From Azadirachta indica (taxonomy: Eukaryota > Streptophyta > Magnoliopsida > Sapindales > Meliaceae), in NCBI GenBank assembly GCA_022749755.1, contig CM040453.1, positions 7,524,102-7,588,101 on the forward strand: a stretch of DNA of 64,000 nucleotides. The letters run 5' to 3'. Both the position numbers and the translations under genes were made by a program. Position 1 is the stretch's first letter. Every line of letters starts with the position of its first letter. The notes below the pieces were generated by a model. The model was not told the DNA's origin. It searched no databases and saw only the letters and a list, made by a program, of their open reading frames with translations. Of this stretch, positions 38,998 through 50,638 are shown one piece after another.

Positions 38998-40831
38998 ATG
39001 GCTTCCACCAATGAATATTTCTTGATCATCATCACACTTCAAATTTCTATCATTTTTATGATCAAAACATGCAGCTGTTCAACAATTCTCATATTTGGTG
39101 ATTCCACTGTTGACACGGGAAACAACAACTACGTCCGGACTTTGTTCAGGGGAAATTTCTACCCATATGGCCAGGACTTTCCTGGGAAAATTCCTACAGG
39201 CAGGTTTTCCAACGGAAAACTTGTGCCTGATTTTGTGGCATCAATGCTAGGCATCAAAGAGCTTGTTCCTCCATTCCTGGATCCATCTCTGTCTCATGAT
39301 GAACTGCTCACCGGTGTCAGCTTTGCTTCGGCCGGCTCGGGTTTCGATGATCGGACAACTCTTTTTTCTAAAGTCATCCCAGTTTTTAACCAAATCGACA
39401 TGTTTAGAGATTATATAAAGAAGGTTAAGGAAATTGTGGGGGATCAAAAGGCTAAGGAGATAATTAAAAATGCTTTGGTTGTTATTAGTGCTGCTACTAA
39501 TGATTTTGTCTTCAATTTTTATGACTTACCCACAAGGAAATTTGAATACACCGTTAGTGGGTACCAAGATTTCTTGCTGGACAGGCTACAGTCTTTTGTT
39601 AAGGTAAATGTTTTTGTAACCCTGCATTTATTATTATTAATATTTAAGTTTACTAAACTTGATTATGTAAACTTAATTTGTAGGAATTATATGGACTTGG
39701 AATTCGTTCGATGGTCATAGCTGGTTTACCTCCAGTGGGTTGCCTACCAATACAAATCACAGCAAAATTTGAGGATCCACTTAAGAGAAAATGTGTGGAG
39801 GATCAGAACTCAGACTCTCAATCCTATAATCGCAAGCTTGAAAAGCGGTTGAATCAGACGGAAGCACTTCTGCCAGGAAGCAGTATTGTGTATGCAGACA
39901 TATACGAGGCCTTCATTGACATGATCCACCATCCTCAAAAATATGGTAAGTTATTGGTTACGCTTACTTCTTTTGCTTACCAATTAGTATATGAAAGTGC
40001 TTTGCTTTAATTTGTAGTGGAGAAGACTTATTAATTTAAATCATTATAAGAAGAAGCTAACCATATATAATTGTGTAAATTAGGTGGTAACTCTTCCCTA
40101 TATTTCCATTAATTATTTTGTTTACTTCTTTGGTTTATTCAGGATAAACCATTTTTAATTGAACAAAAATATTTTGTTTCAAAAGTAGTTTAATTATAAT
40201 CTTATTTTAGAGAATAGTTAATTTAATTAAAGAACCTTTTTTTTTTTTAAAATTAAATAAGAGGGTTTTATGCAAAAGTGTTTATAATAATTTTAGAGAA
40301 GCATGTATTTAACACATTTTTAAGAAAATAACCATAATGAATATGTATATATGTTTCTATAGATAACGACTATAATGAATACGCTTAATTTTTAATCTCT
40401 CTTAAATTAAAGTTAAATACAAGCGACGGTCAGAATTAATTAGAACTATATATATATCTCAATTAATGTCCCCAAAAAATGATTGTACATATTTATGAAA
40501 TTTCTTTTCTTGAATTAATTAATTAATTAATCTATAATAATTAAAATTTATTTTTATACAATATTTAATTGTGAGTGTGAAGAGAGCTAATTATATATAA
40601 AATGTGTTGCAAAATAAATTGACAGGATTTGTGGAAACAAAGACAGGGTGTTGCGGGACTGGACTTGTAGAGGCATCGTTTTTATGCAACCCAGCAACTC
40701 CAATTTGTAAAAATCATTCACAATTCCTATTTTGGGACAGCATTCACCCTAGTCAATCAACTTACCAGTACCTTGCTGAAGACTTAACATTTACAGTCCT
40801 TCAAAAATTATTATATAATCAAACCCGTTGA
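38998..40831 (+). CDS. GDSL esterase/lipase (EXL-like)
   Basis: This is a secreted serine esterase of the SGNH superfamily; its natural substrate cannot be told. Three exons (38998-39603, 39684-39945, 40626-40831) join in phase to 357 residues, the normal length. The start ATG at 38998 is followed by a hydrophobic signal peptide (about residues 7-28). Catalytic blocks are all present: block I FGDSTVDTGNNN with S36, block II GVSFASAGSG (about 106-115), block III N168 in SAATNDF, and block V WDSIHPS with D327 and H330. Conserved motifs IAGLPPVGCLP and GCCGTG are also present. Most plant GDSL genes have five exons; this one has three, so introns may have been lost. The second intron (680 bp) is AT-rich with nothing recognised. 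EXL-type is my best guess from the sequence of the blocks. Confidence 0.93.
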
Positions 40832-41170
40832 TTTATTTTAATCAATCATATTCATATATATGATTGTTACTATTTGATGTATTAAAATAAATTTCATTTT
40901 CATATAATGCTTAATTCTTTATCATTAATGTATTGGATTAGTAGTGAAATTGGAATTGAATTCTATAATTATGTTTTAACGTATTGTGTTTACAACGGTT
41001 CAAAAAATTAAAAAAAAAATGTTCTTAATTTTATTTTTAAATGGTAATGCAATACTTTCTAACGCAGTTCAAAAGTCCAGGCCCATTCGGCATTTCGAAG
41101 CCAACTTATTGAGTCTGGCCCAATAATTCAGTGTAACGGAGCCCATTAAAACATATAAGTTAAAAAACCA
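40832..41170. other. Short spacer, GDSL 3' flank
   Basis: This holds the 3' UTR of the GDSL gene and ordinary AT-rich sequence. I see nothing else in it. Confidence 0.6.
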
Positions 41171-41261
41171 TCCGACCTGCCGGATTCGAACCAGCGACCT
41201 AAGGATAGCTTTCGGGTTAAGCCACTACAGTCCTCCGCTCTACCAACTGAGCTAAGGTCGG
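41171..41261 (-). tRNA. tRNA-Tyr(GUA) with an 18-nt intron
   Basis: Read on the minus strand the sequence starts CCGACCTTAGCTCAGTTGG and closes with a seven-pair acceptor stem ending GGTCGG plus discriminator A. The D arm, T arm (GGTTCGAATCC) and anticodon loop CTGTAG are clear, with GTA as anticodon. An 18-nt intron sits between positions 37 and 38, as in all plant nuclear tRNA-Tyr genes. A six-T Pol III terminator follows at 41162-41167. It appears intact and functional. Confidence 0.97.
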
Positions 41262-42796
41262 TTTTAACTTCGGCATTCTGAAACACATATACTTATCAAA
41301 GGCAAAGTTAACATCATCCTTTCGGCCTGATCCTACGAAAGAGTGTCATTTATGAAAATTTTAAAATAAATGATGAAGTTAATAATTATTTCATACATAA
41401 TAATTTTATGATAGTGTTGTGTATGTACAAAATTTATTTTACTGACTATACTGGTAGATTTATGACCATACTTCTATCCTTCCAAATAAGTAACTATTAA
41501 AAAGATATTAGCAAAATTTTTGTATTGTATAGACCTTACAGTCAATGTTTCACCTAACCCCAAGTGACGAATTTCCGAAAATACCCATGTACGACGAATG
41601 ATAATCAAGTAAGGAAAGAGTATAATTGTCATTTCAATTACATAATAGCTTATCCAAACCTATTCCAAATCAATTCCACGTCAACTAGAGAGAGATGGAA
41701 ACTGAAAACAAGAAAAACAGGAAAAACAGAAACAGTAACAGGAAGCGAACAAAACAAGGGACGTCCAAAGTAAAATTGAATTTTATTTTTTTCACTTCTA
41801 TAATCAACCGAATCCACGTGTTATTGAGCATCAAAATCTAATTTTGCGCTCTTAATCTGACTATAGAAACATATTTGCAGCGGTTTAAACTGGAGATTGT
41901 TGTAAATTACGCTTAGCAGGTATGGCTCAGAACTTACAAATTTTTTGTTTTTGTCTTTTCCTTTTCTAAATTTCATTTCTCGCCTGTTTTTTGTGTTTGA
42001 ATCTTCTGAGTCTCAAATGGGTTTGTTTAGTTTTTGCTTTTCATTTTCAAATGCATTGCATATTCGGAGAAGAAATTATTGTTTCGGATGATTTTTGAGT
42101 CTTGGGGTGGTTCAGTTTCTTAGTTATTAGTTTTATTGTAACAGTATGTGTGATTTCTTTTGCTGTTTTGATGATGGGATATTTATTTATTTTTTATTTT
42201 ATTTTTAAAGCAATAGGGAAAAAATGAATTGTGAAGTTTAATGTTGGGTGAGAAATGGTGGAAGAAAAAGGGATCTTGAGATATAAGAGCCATGGATAAA
42301 GTGGTCAGTATTTGGAAACTGATGTTTAGGAAGCTGGAGCATGATAGAATGGTTTTATCAGCACTTAAGGCATGTTTAAAGTTTGATCAGCATGCTATCT
42401 CTCAGGAATTTCTGGTTTAGATTAAAATTTTTAATTACTTACCAGCCTAGACACCCAAATTTTCCTTTTCGACTCTAGATATCATATGAAGCTTCTTCAT
42501 ATTTGCACAATAAGTTTGCACAATCCCATCAAACTATGACCGAAGTCTGAAGTTAGCGTTTTCTTGTGAAGTTTAGTACTGTCGATTTTTGGCACAAATT
42601 TGTCTGCTTTAGAGCCTTGCCCTTAATTTGGGCATGATTTTGGATGTTCAAAATGGTGTTAATAATTTGCAAAATTCAGTCAAATTTCTCACTTTCTTCT
42701 TAAGTAAGTAGAATCATTATTTTTGGTTTATGGAGCGAATGTGTACTGATTATTTCCTTATTGCTTGTTTCCCTTTTTTATCTTTCTATGTTGCAG
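41262..42796. other. Promoter, probable 5' UTR exon and first intron of the clamp gene
   Basis: No coding exon is recognised. A plausible non-coding first exon ends at 41919 with the donor AGCAG/GTATGG, and the next acceptor is TTGCAG at 42791-42796, giving an 877-bp intron in the leader. A short ATG frame at 42292 (MDKVVSIWK) could belong to an alternative leader, but I see no good donor for it. Confidence 0.45.
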
Positions 42797-42805
42797 GATC
42801 ATTTT

Positions 42806-44841
42806 ATGCCGAGCAGTTGTTTTTCTGAAAATCTTTCTAGATTCAGAGTGCCTATATCTTTTAACAGAACCTTGAAGGATCCAGCCAAAAGGAAAGCTTG
42901 TCATCAATTGTTGTGTCAGTGCAGAAGGGAATGGTCGATCAGTTTCGAGAAGATGGAAGTAAATGCTGCAAATTCTTATTCCAGTGAGACGAAATCTATG
43001 GATTATTCCACACCTTCCAATGAAAGAGAGATGCCCACAGAGCAGAATGTGGGTGCAGCTGTCTTTGTTAATCATGGTAAGTCACTTGTTTTGGATAATA
43101 TTTTCTGGTAATTACATCTATCATCTCTTCCTTTTAGTAGTCTCATTAGAGAACTTAACATTACCTAAGTTATTAAGCTACTGCAACTTTTAATTGTAGG
43201 CTGTTTAAGCAAATTTTTTAACTTTACTCCCGTTAGAGAAATCATCAAGACCTAAGTTAGTAGGAATTAGGTAAGATTTGGAGAGACTAAGTTTGAGGCC
43301 CTATATGTTATAAACAAACATTACTATTGCTTCACTTCAGTGTTTACCAAAAAATGATTATTGCTGAGGCCCTATATGGATTATTGCTGATCCAAATTGT
43401 CTCTGTGATGACTCCACCTAGACAATATTAAGGTTTTTTCAAGAATTCCAAATAAACAAAAAATGATTGAGTTATAATGCACGCAAGTCTTTGTTTCAAC
43501 CTCTCTTGCCATTTATTCTCAATTACTGTTTATTCTTTTGGTAACCCTGTAGAATATTGATGATTTATATTTGAAAAAGAATATTCTGAAATGCATGGAG
43601 ATGTTAACTGCAGCCTTGTGTTGTGTAAACCCAACTTAACCAATTGAATTACCTTTAGCTCCTCTATCAGTGACAGCGGTCATGGAAATTGCAGCTTCAA
43701 TATGCCTGATTAATGAGAAATTAATGCAAAAAGCTCACAGTTATTTGCATATTTTTAGCTATTCAGAAGAGTTAAATTATAAGTAAATAAATCTTCCTGA
43801 CTCATAAGTTCTTGATAGAAAGCAAATTGATTAGCAAATATGGAGTTGAATGATTGTATAATGAATATTTTGCTTCCTTGTGATGTAAGCATTTTGGATG
43901 TTTAATTTGTTCGTTCATGATTTTCCTAGTCAATATGTTACTTATGATCTGAAATGTTTTCTTTGAATGTAATCTGGCTCGATGATTTGTGTAGCTGAAA
44001 TTGCGTGGCATGAAAGTAGAAGAAAGTGGGTGGGGGATCAATCTCAACGGCCTGACAGAATGGTGAAGGATCCAATTATAAGGTACAATCATGGTTTTTC
44101 TCAATATAGTTTATACACTTACAAGCAGTCCACATGAATAGCGGCAGATTTTAGTGGCAGCCAAGTAACATGGGAGTAAGACAGTGAACCTGTTGGCCCA
44201 ATTGCCCACTTGTCTCTAAAATATGAACTCCTCCTGCCCAGCTACCATCATAATATGTATTCAGACTTCACTCTCTCTTGTTTGGGATGTGACATGATCA
44301 TATATTTCCGTGTTGTTCTCTGAATTGTGGTTTGAAAATAACTGCAGTAATTCTTTTTGCAGCTGGTCAACAACGTATGAAGAGCTTCTCTCAAATAACC
44401 AGCCTTTCCCCGAGCCAATCCCTTTACCTGTGAGTTTCTTTTCACACGCTTGTTGATTTTTACTACTGATTGCTTATGTTAGAATTAAAATTAGACTTAT
44501 TACTAGTCTTTTCTTAGTTTGTTAAGAGTTTTTAAGTTCATGAGGATTCTTAAATTTATGAGAATTTTTAGTTTGTATTGCTTTATTATTTCGGTTTATA
44601 TAAAGACATGTTTCTGTACTTAATTTATAATCATATAATTTTATTTTCTTCAACAGCTTTTATTACTTCTGACAAGTAATGTGTTGTATGAATGTGTGTG
44701 TCTCTCTCTACGTTTACATAAGACAGAATGTACTTGTAGTCTTGACAAATTTATCACGTCAATTTCATCGACTGGTGGATTTTGCAGGAGATGGTCGACT
44801 TCTTGGTAGATATTTGGCATGATCAAGGGCTATTCGATTAG
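42806..44841 (+). CDS. Gag1-like clamp domain (DUF4050) protein
   Basis: This is a small plant protein of the family formerly called DUF4050. Its role in plants is not established. Four coding exons (42806-43076, 43995-44082, 44363-44429, 44788-44841) join in phase to 159 residues. The conserved C-terminal core is seen as IAWHESRRKWVGD, SWSTTYEELLS, PFPEPIPLPEMVDFLVDIW and the end QGLFD. The exon carrying the chosen start begins at 42797 after a good acceptor, and the first ATG in its frame is at 42806 (MPSSCF), so the 5' UTR is probably spliced. The N-terminal third is poorly conserved and the start could be wrong. Intron 2 (43077-43994) is 918 bp. Intron 4 carries a solo-LTR-like insertion at 44477-44655. 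Confidence 0.85.
44477..44655 (+). mobile_element. Small solo-LTR-like (TRIM-like) insertion in an intron
   Basis: A 179-bp segment begins TGTTAGAATTAA and ends CTTCAACA, with a TATATAAAG box in the middle. It is flanked by GCTTA on the left and GCTTT on the right, a near-perfect 5-bp duplication. It fits a solo LTR of a small LTR element. It sits in the last intron of the Gag1-like clamp gene and leaves both splice sites intact. Confidence 0.5.
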
Positions 44842-46177
44842 GAAAACAGTAAAAACACTCGATTAGTGAGATGGCAAATGATTTATAGTGCAGGATACAT
44901 TGAACATTTTATGACTCGGTACACAACCCGATTTCTCATAGCTGATTCTTCCAATTTTTTTCTTTTTTTTTTTTTTATTTTTGATCTCCTTAACTTATAA
45001 AAGGGTTCAATGAATTAGTTTGATTAACTACCACTGATCAGTGAGAAACTCTTGTTCCATTTTGCTCTTGGACTTCTGTACTCCATTTTTGGGCAGGAAA
45101 CTGGAAGAATTAATATGACATTGTTTGTTGTATCAAATTGTAGTTTCAACTTCTGAAACCCTCAGCCAAATCAAGGTTGCTTATTATTGTTTCCAAGCAT
45201 CTTGAGAAAGGATTATATGCAATTTTACGTAAGATATATACATCACCATCTTATCTTTTGTTTTATTTTATCTTATTTTTTTAAATTTTGATACATATTT
45301 GCTAAGTGAAATAAGTTCAGTTGAATCAACTCTTGCTATTCTTTTAGAAAAGTGGAGGTAAAACACTAAACCCAAATTCATATAGAAATATATTAGAATA
45401 ATGAGTAATTGTATAGCTGAGTTGCTCAGGATGTGATGATGAACGACATTATGACATAATAATATCTATATTATAACGTAACGGTGTTTTAGTAACTCAT
45501 TACATCAATTTTTATTTCCAAACCTTTAGTTTAAATTTGTGATTCTTCCCAAAAAAGTGAAAAAAAATTGGAATCGTCTAATGACTTATTAATTGACATT
45601 CGTGTACTGTGAGTTTCATAAAAAGTTTGTAAATTTTGAGTAAACTGACCCATTTAAAAAATTCGGAAAATCTTATTAGAATTTTTTGTTTCGTGAATGA
45701 AAAATGCAATTCAAAACTTACAACACAAAATGTTAAGGCTTTGGATATGAAATGAATGAGATATAATGAAAACAATAAAAATTAACTATCACTATTTCCA
45801 AATTAAGCTGGTGTTTGAAACGGTACCCTAAATTTAATTCTAGAGGAGACGACTACAATTCAATCAGTCAACGAGAAGTTAAATGGAAGCAAAGGGAAAT
45901 ATCAACGCGGTTTGCTGTCGAAATGAAGTCAAACGACAGCGTTTCGCCGCTCAGCGCCCTGCAGAAGGAATTTTCCTGCGAAAGAAAAAAAGAAAAAATA
46001 TGTGAAACAATCCAGGAAAACTTCAAAAGCGGGACGGGAAAAAGAGAAAAGCAGCTCTGATCCTAAGCGATTCTCTTCTTCTAAATCTTAAGTTTGTTTT
46101 TCCTCCCCTCTGAATTCATTTTCATTTTTCGTTTTTTTGCTCCCTGGCTTGACATATTAGCAAGAGTTTATTGAAAG
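44842..46177. other. Spacer between the clamp gene and VPS24
   Basis: This holds the 3' flank of the clamp gene, AT-rich spacer, and from about 45900 the VPS24 promoter and 5' leader. The leader is less AT-rich (ACGACAGCGTTTCGCCGC near 45935). No other gene is seen. Confidence 0.55.
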
Positions 46178-48572
46178 ATGGATAAGGTGAAGAGTCTGTT
46201 GAAACCAAAACCAAACCCACAACAGCGATTGAGAGATTGGCAGAGAAGGCTTCGCCAAGAGTGCCGCAACATTGAACGTCAAATCGGAGGCAAGTCATAG
46301 ATATATATAGATGTATATAATTTTGTTATATTTTTTGTTTATTTCTTTTGATATGTTATGTAAATTCTGTGATATGGGTTGTCTTTTATTTGAACTTTTG
46401 ATTAATGGTTTTCTTTTTTGATGAATTTGAACTAAAAAAAATTATTGGGTTTTTCTGTTGTGTTTTAGATATTCAGAGAGAGGAGAAAAATGTGCAAAAA
46501 TCAATTAAAGAGGCTGCCAAGAGAAATGACATGGGCTCTGCTAAGGTGCTTGCCCAATTTTATGTTTTATTCTTAGTAGTTGTTCCTAATCTCATTGAAT
46601 TTTTGTCATTTTCTGTTAAAATTTGAATTTTTATATGTTTTTCCTCCCTGAACTGGTTTATTTTGAAATAGAAGCCTACGTCAGTGGGCAATAATTGTAT
46701 CAAAGATCACTTATGGTTGCATTTGAGGACTTGTTAGAAAATTTTTTAAACTATTTGCTTGGTATTGTTTTGCCATATCTGCATAGCTTGAATAAGATCT
46801 TTAATTGGTGTTAGATGTCAGGATTAGGCTGCTACTATAGATTTCAAAATAGTGAGAACCACAAGTCTGACAAAGAAAGACGATGCAGATGTTAATGGTG
46901 AGAATGATGACAAATGTTTATCAAAAGAGATGATGAAGTCAAACTTATAGCTAGCATTAATCAGAGTCAAATTTTATAACAGTGGCTCGTAGATTATGCA
47001 TTTTTGTAATGGAATCTAGGTCACTTGGGATGTTCTTATGTGTCGTCTTCTTATATGCACCTTATTATTTTGCTCATCTCTTACATGTTTTGACATTTCA
47101 TACCTGTTACCATGTCTCAGGCACTTGCGAAGGAAATTTTGATGTCAAGAAAAGCTGTGAATCGTCTTTATGAAAATAAGGCTCAACTGAACTCAATATC
47201 AATGCATCTTGGAGAAAGTGTTGGTACGATACTTCATAGCGTCACATTTTCTTGTTGCTTCTCTGTATTCACGCATGTCATTCTTGCAATTTCATGGCAC
47301 ATATATGGAATTAAACTGTCTTGAATCAGAATGGGAATCTAATGAGATAATTTCCAAGAGGGTAAGATGTTGGATTTATAAATATGATTTCACCAAGAAA
47401 TTCCTTGTTCATAGGTTAATGGTAGATCTCTTGCTGTTATATGTTCTCTGAAATATTAGGAGCTCTTTGCTTCACCTGTAATTCTGATATAATGGCATGC
47501 AAAACAGGTGACAGCTCTTGTTGAATAAACCATAACATTTTTATCTGTGTTTTTCATACAACCATGGTGGAATTCTTCTTCTCCCTTCCTTTGTCTTTCA
47601 TATATCTTTATGAGCACTCACGTATTGGGATGATTTTTACAGCAATTGCACGTACAGTGGGCCATTTATCCAAGAGTACTGAGGTCATGAAGCTTGTAGA
47701 TAACCTTATGAAAGCTCCAGAAATGGCTGTCACGATGCAAGAGTTTAGCAAGGAAATGACGAAGGTAATTTTTGCTTTTGACCTGGTGGACAAGTTAATA
47801 ACTTTGTGGCTCTTTACTGGCTCTTTAGTCTTTACTGCTTTGGGGAAATAAAATAGCTTTCTTAGTATTTCATGTCAGATACACGTAAGTTTCACGATGA
47901 GCAATGTCATGAATCTACCTTTTGCCAACAGTGTCAAGAGGGGTTTGTATATTGCTTGTTATTCATATTCTATCAACGACGTGGAAAAAATGAATGAATG
48001 CATAATTATAGAAATAAGTAAACAGTAAGCATGTCTGTGCACCTAATTGATGATATTTAAGAAAGATTGCTTTGTGGCAGTGAGAGAACCTTTGCACGAT
48101 ATAGGCTCAAAATTTTCACTACTGGAAACTGTTTTGGATCCTTTACAGTTACTTCCTGTGTCACAGATTCTTGGTTTCTGTAGTTTGAATATCATTTAAA
48201 AATGTTTCTGGATTGCCCAGTAACTTCCTGTTGCAAACTTGGTTTGTAGGCTGGAATTATTGAAGAAATAGTCAACGATGCAGTTAACACAGCATTGGAT
48301 TCAGATGATATAGAAGAGGAAATTGAAGATGAGATTGATAAAGTCCTGACAGAAATAGCTGGTGAGACAGCTGCACAGCTTCCAGAAGCTGCCAAGAAAG
48401 AAAGGTCGAAGATACCTGCCCAGAGAGCAAGCACCTCACGTCAAGTATGCATAACTTAACCCCTTCTAGCTTCCTTAACATGGTTTCATCAAAACCTTGA
48501 CAACTAAACTGTAAGATAATTTTGCAGGAACAAGCTATTGCAGAAGGTGAAGATGATGATGATCTAGAATAG
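46178..48572 (+). CDS. VPS24: ESCRT-III subunit VPS24 (CHMP3) with premature TAG before the MIM helix
   Basis: VPS24 is an ESCRT-III subunit that helps membrane scission in multivesicular-body sorting. Six exons are 46178-46289, 46469-46545, 47121-47223, 47643-47764, 48250-48444 and 48528-48572. The first intron starts with GC (GGAG/GCAAGT), a classic GC-AG intron, and the join gives QIGDIQREE, matching QIRDIQKEE of Arabidopsis VPS24. The basic N-terminal helix, MKLVDNLMKAPEMAVTMQEF and the acidic linker are conserved. The reading frame closes at TAG 48570-48572 after 217 residues. Directly after it, still in frame, come ten codons (LRARLDKVRS) and a second stop at 48603-48605. Those ten residues are the conserved MIT-interacting motif that binds VPS4 and AMSH-type partners. 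With one sense codon in place of TAG the length would be 228, the usual size. Either a recent nonsense allele, a sequence error or readthrough explains this. Confidence 0.9.
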
Positions 48573-48605
48573 CTAAGAGCACGACTTGATAAAGTTAGAT
48601 CATAG

Positions 48606-50638
48606 TTTCATACTTACATTCTTCCTAACTGATCATTCCCTCTCTGTCGAGGCAAAGAGAGTGCTGTATTGAGTATTGACATGGGTTTAAGCTCATTTTT
48701 CATTTTAGGATTACAGAGCTTATAACCCCTGCATACCTTCACCCAGGCAAAAGACAAATATGTGCATTTGTATTATATCAGCCTCTATGATTATGAATTC
48801 TAGCATTTTCTTTGTTGCTTGGATGAGTGAAGAATTACTCGATCTATTTCTCCTGCAATACGAAAACAATAGTTCCTCATACAAGAAACATAATTAAGAG
48901 TAACTGTGAAGCAAGTATAAACTGAGACACCTTGAAATTGACCAACTGATAACAATTCGTTGATGATTGTATTTATCCAAACTTCTTCAATCTAATAGTG
49001 GAGTTGATGAATGACAATAGAGTGGAAGATTCTTGAAATAGAATCATTGAATTAAAGAATAAGAAGGAAGTCCAACTTCTAAAGATTTCTTATCCTAAAG
49101 CTTCACAATCATTCTTCTTCTTGGATGGCTCATCTGCCCTTATCAACTTTCTTTCTTCTTCCACACCACGCAAAGAACCTTTTCAATGGACTACATTACC
49201 ACTTGCCTTGGGCGCTGAAAATGAGCCTTACCAAACACTACAATGACATATATTATGCTTCTGACTTCTACCCCATTAAAGATTAGAATTTTGTTTTGTC
49301 TTAATCTTTATTTCAAATAAACTTGAGAGAAGTTTCATAATCAATACTCATGAGAGTTTTACCATTGTTTTAAATTTGAGGGGTTTCTTTGTAATTAAAC
49401 ATAAATAATTATTTGAAAATTTTTTTGAAAACGAGATTTGTTGATGAGATCATCATTTTGTCGCGGTCAGGCGGTCCCATGGAACCTCACGTTTCAGTCA
49501 GCTTTCATCAGACGTCGTGCACAGTTTTTAACGATAGATAGTTTTACACGTAATCCCCACCGCCATCTCGCCCTTCGCTATAAAATATCTCCCTTTCTTC
49601 CCGCCTCCACTCCAAAGCAACAACGGCATTCCACCTCATCGTCCTATCAAAAAAAGAATTATAAAAAAATGGATACTTATTTCTGAATCCTTAATTTTTT
49701 TACATTTTCACAAAATGAAGAGAGAGTTTTGAAAGTTGTAATAAACAAGTCATAAACTCAAGTGAAAACTGAAAAGATTATCTTTCTAACGTTGGATTCG
49801 ATGAGAATGTAAAAGGGCCGTTCGTTGCTGTTTTAGGAAACCTGTTTTTATTTTTGTTTCTTGAAAATAAATAGAATACTTGTTTTGGTTAGTAATTTAA
49901 AAAAAGATTCATAAAAAATTAGTTTTGCATGTTCTAACCAAGAAATTGAAAATTTTTTTCATTAATTTTCTTGTAAATTAAAAATAATATGTAAACCATT
50001 GTTTACTATTTATTATTACTCAAATAATTTATAATTTGATACTATTAATATTTAATATTTATATTTAAAACAACATTGGTAATGATAATATTACATACTA
50101 TTTTCTTTTATTGGGTGTAGTTGATAATATTAAAATTAAAAGATACAAAAGTAATTATATTTAATGCTTTTAAAGAAGTTTATATTAATTAAATAAATAT
50201 ATTCACTGAAATATTACATGATATTTAGTAAATAAAATTACTAAAATTTATTTTTTAAAATATTGTTGTGAGACCGATTCTACAATTTTTTTAAAACTTT
50301 TAAAAATTGATACTCAGCAATTCTTTATGTACAAAATATCAGAGAAAAAAACTTTTATTTTATTTTATAAAATTATTAATTAAAAATTAATAACCCTATG
50401 ATACCCAAATTAACCTTTAATTTAAAGGATGGTTTTAGTGTAGATGAGAAACATTTGTGTACCAAATGAACAAATTATATCCATAATTGTAAAAATGTAA
50501 AAGTACACGGGAATACAAAAATAAAAATCACAACTACCGCTCCCTAAAATTCGCGGACTGTTAGTTGCTTCCACGTGTCCTGTACCTCACTCTCGATAAA
50601 AGCACACGAGTCAAGCCCTTTCTCATATCGTCACAGAA
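48606..50638. other. Intergenic region with a promoter-like segment
   Basis: The first 200 bp are VPS24 3' flank. Around 48930-49360 the sequence looks like degraded repeat. At 49440-49680 there is a GC-richer stretch with a TATA box and Pro/Ser-coding-like leader but no gene. From 49690 to 50520 the sequence is AT-rich. The SCPL promoter follows, with CACGTG at 50572-50577, 62 bp before the ATG. Confidence 0.5.

Noticed and set aside
42292..42420. Upstream ATG frame (MDKVVSIWK) as the start of the clamp gene
   Set aside because: No acceptable donor links it in phase to the exon at 42797. The ATG at 42806 gives a simpler model.
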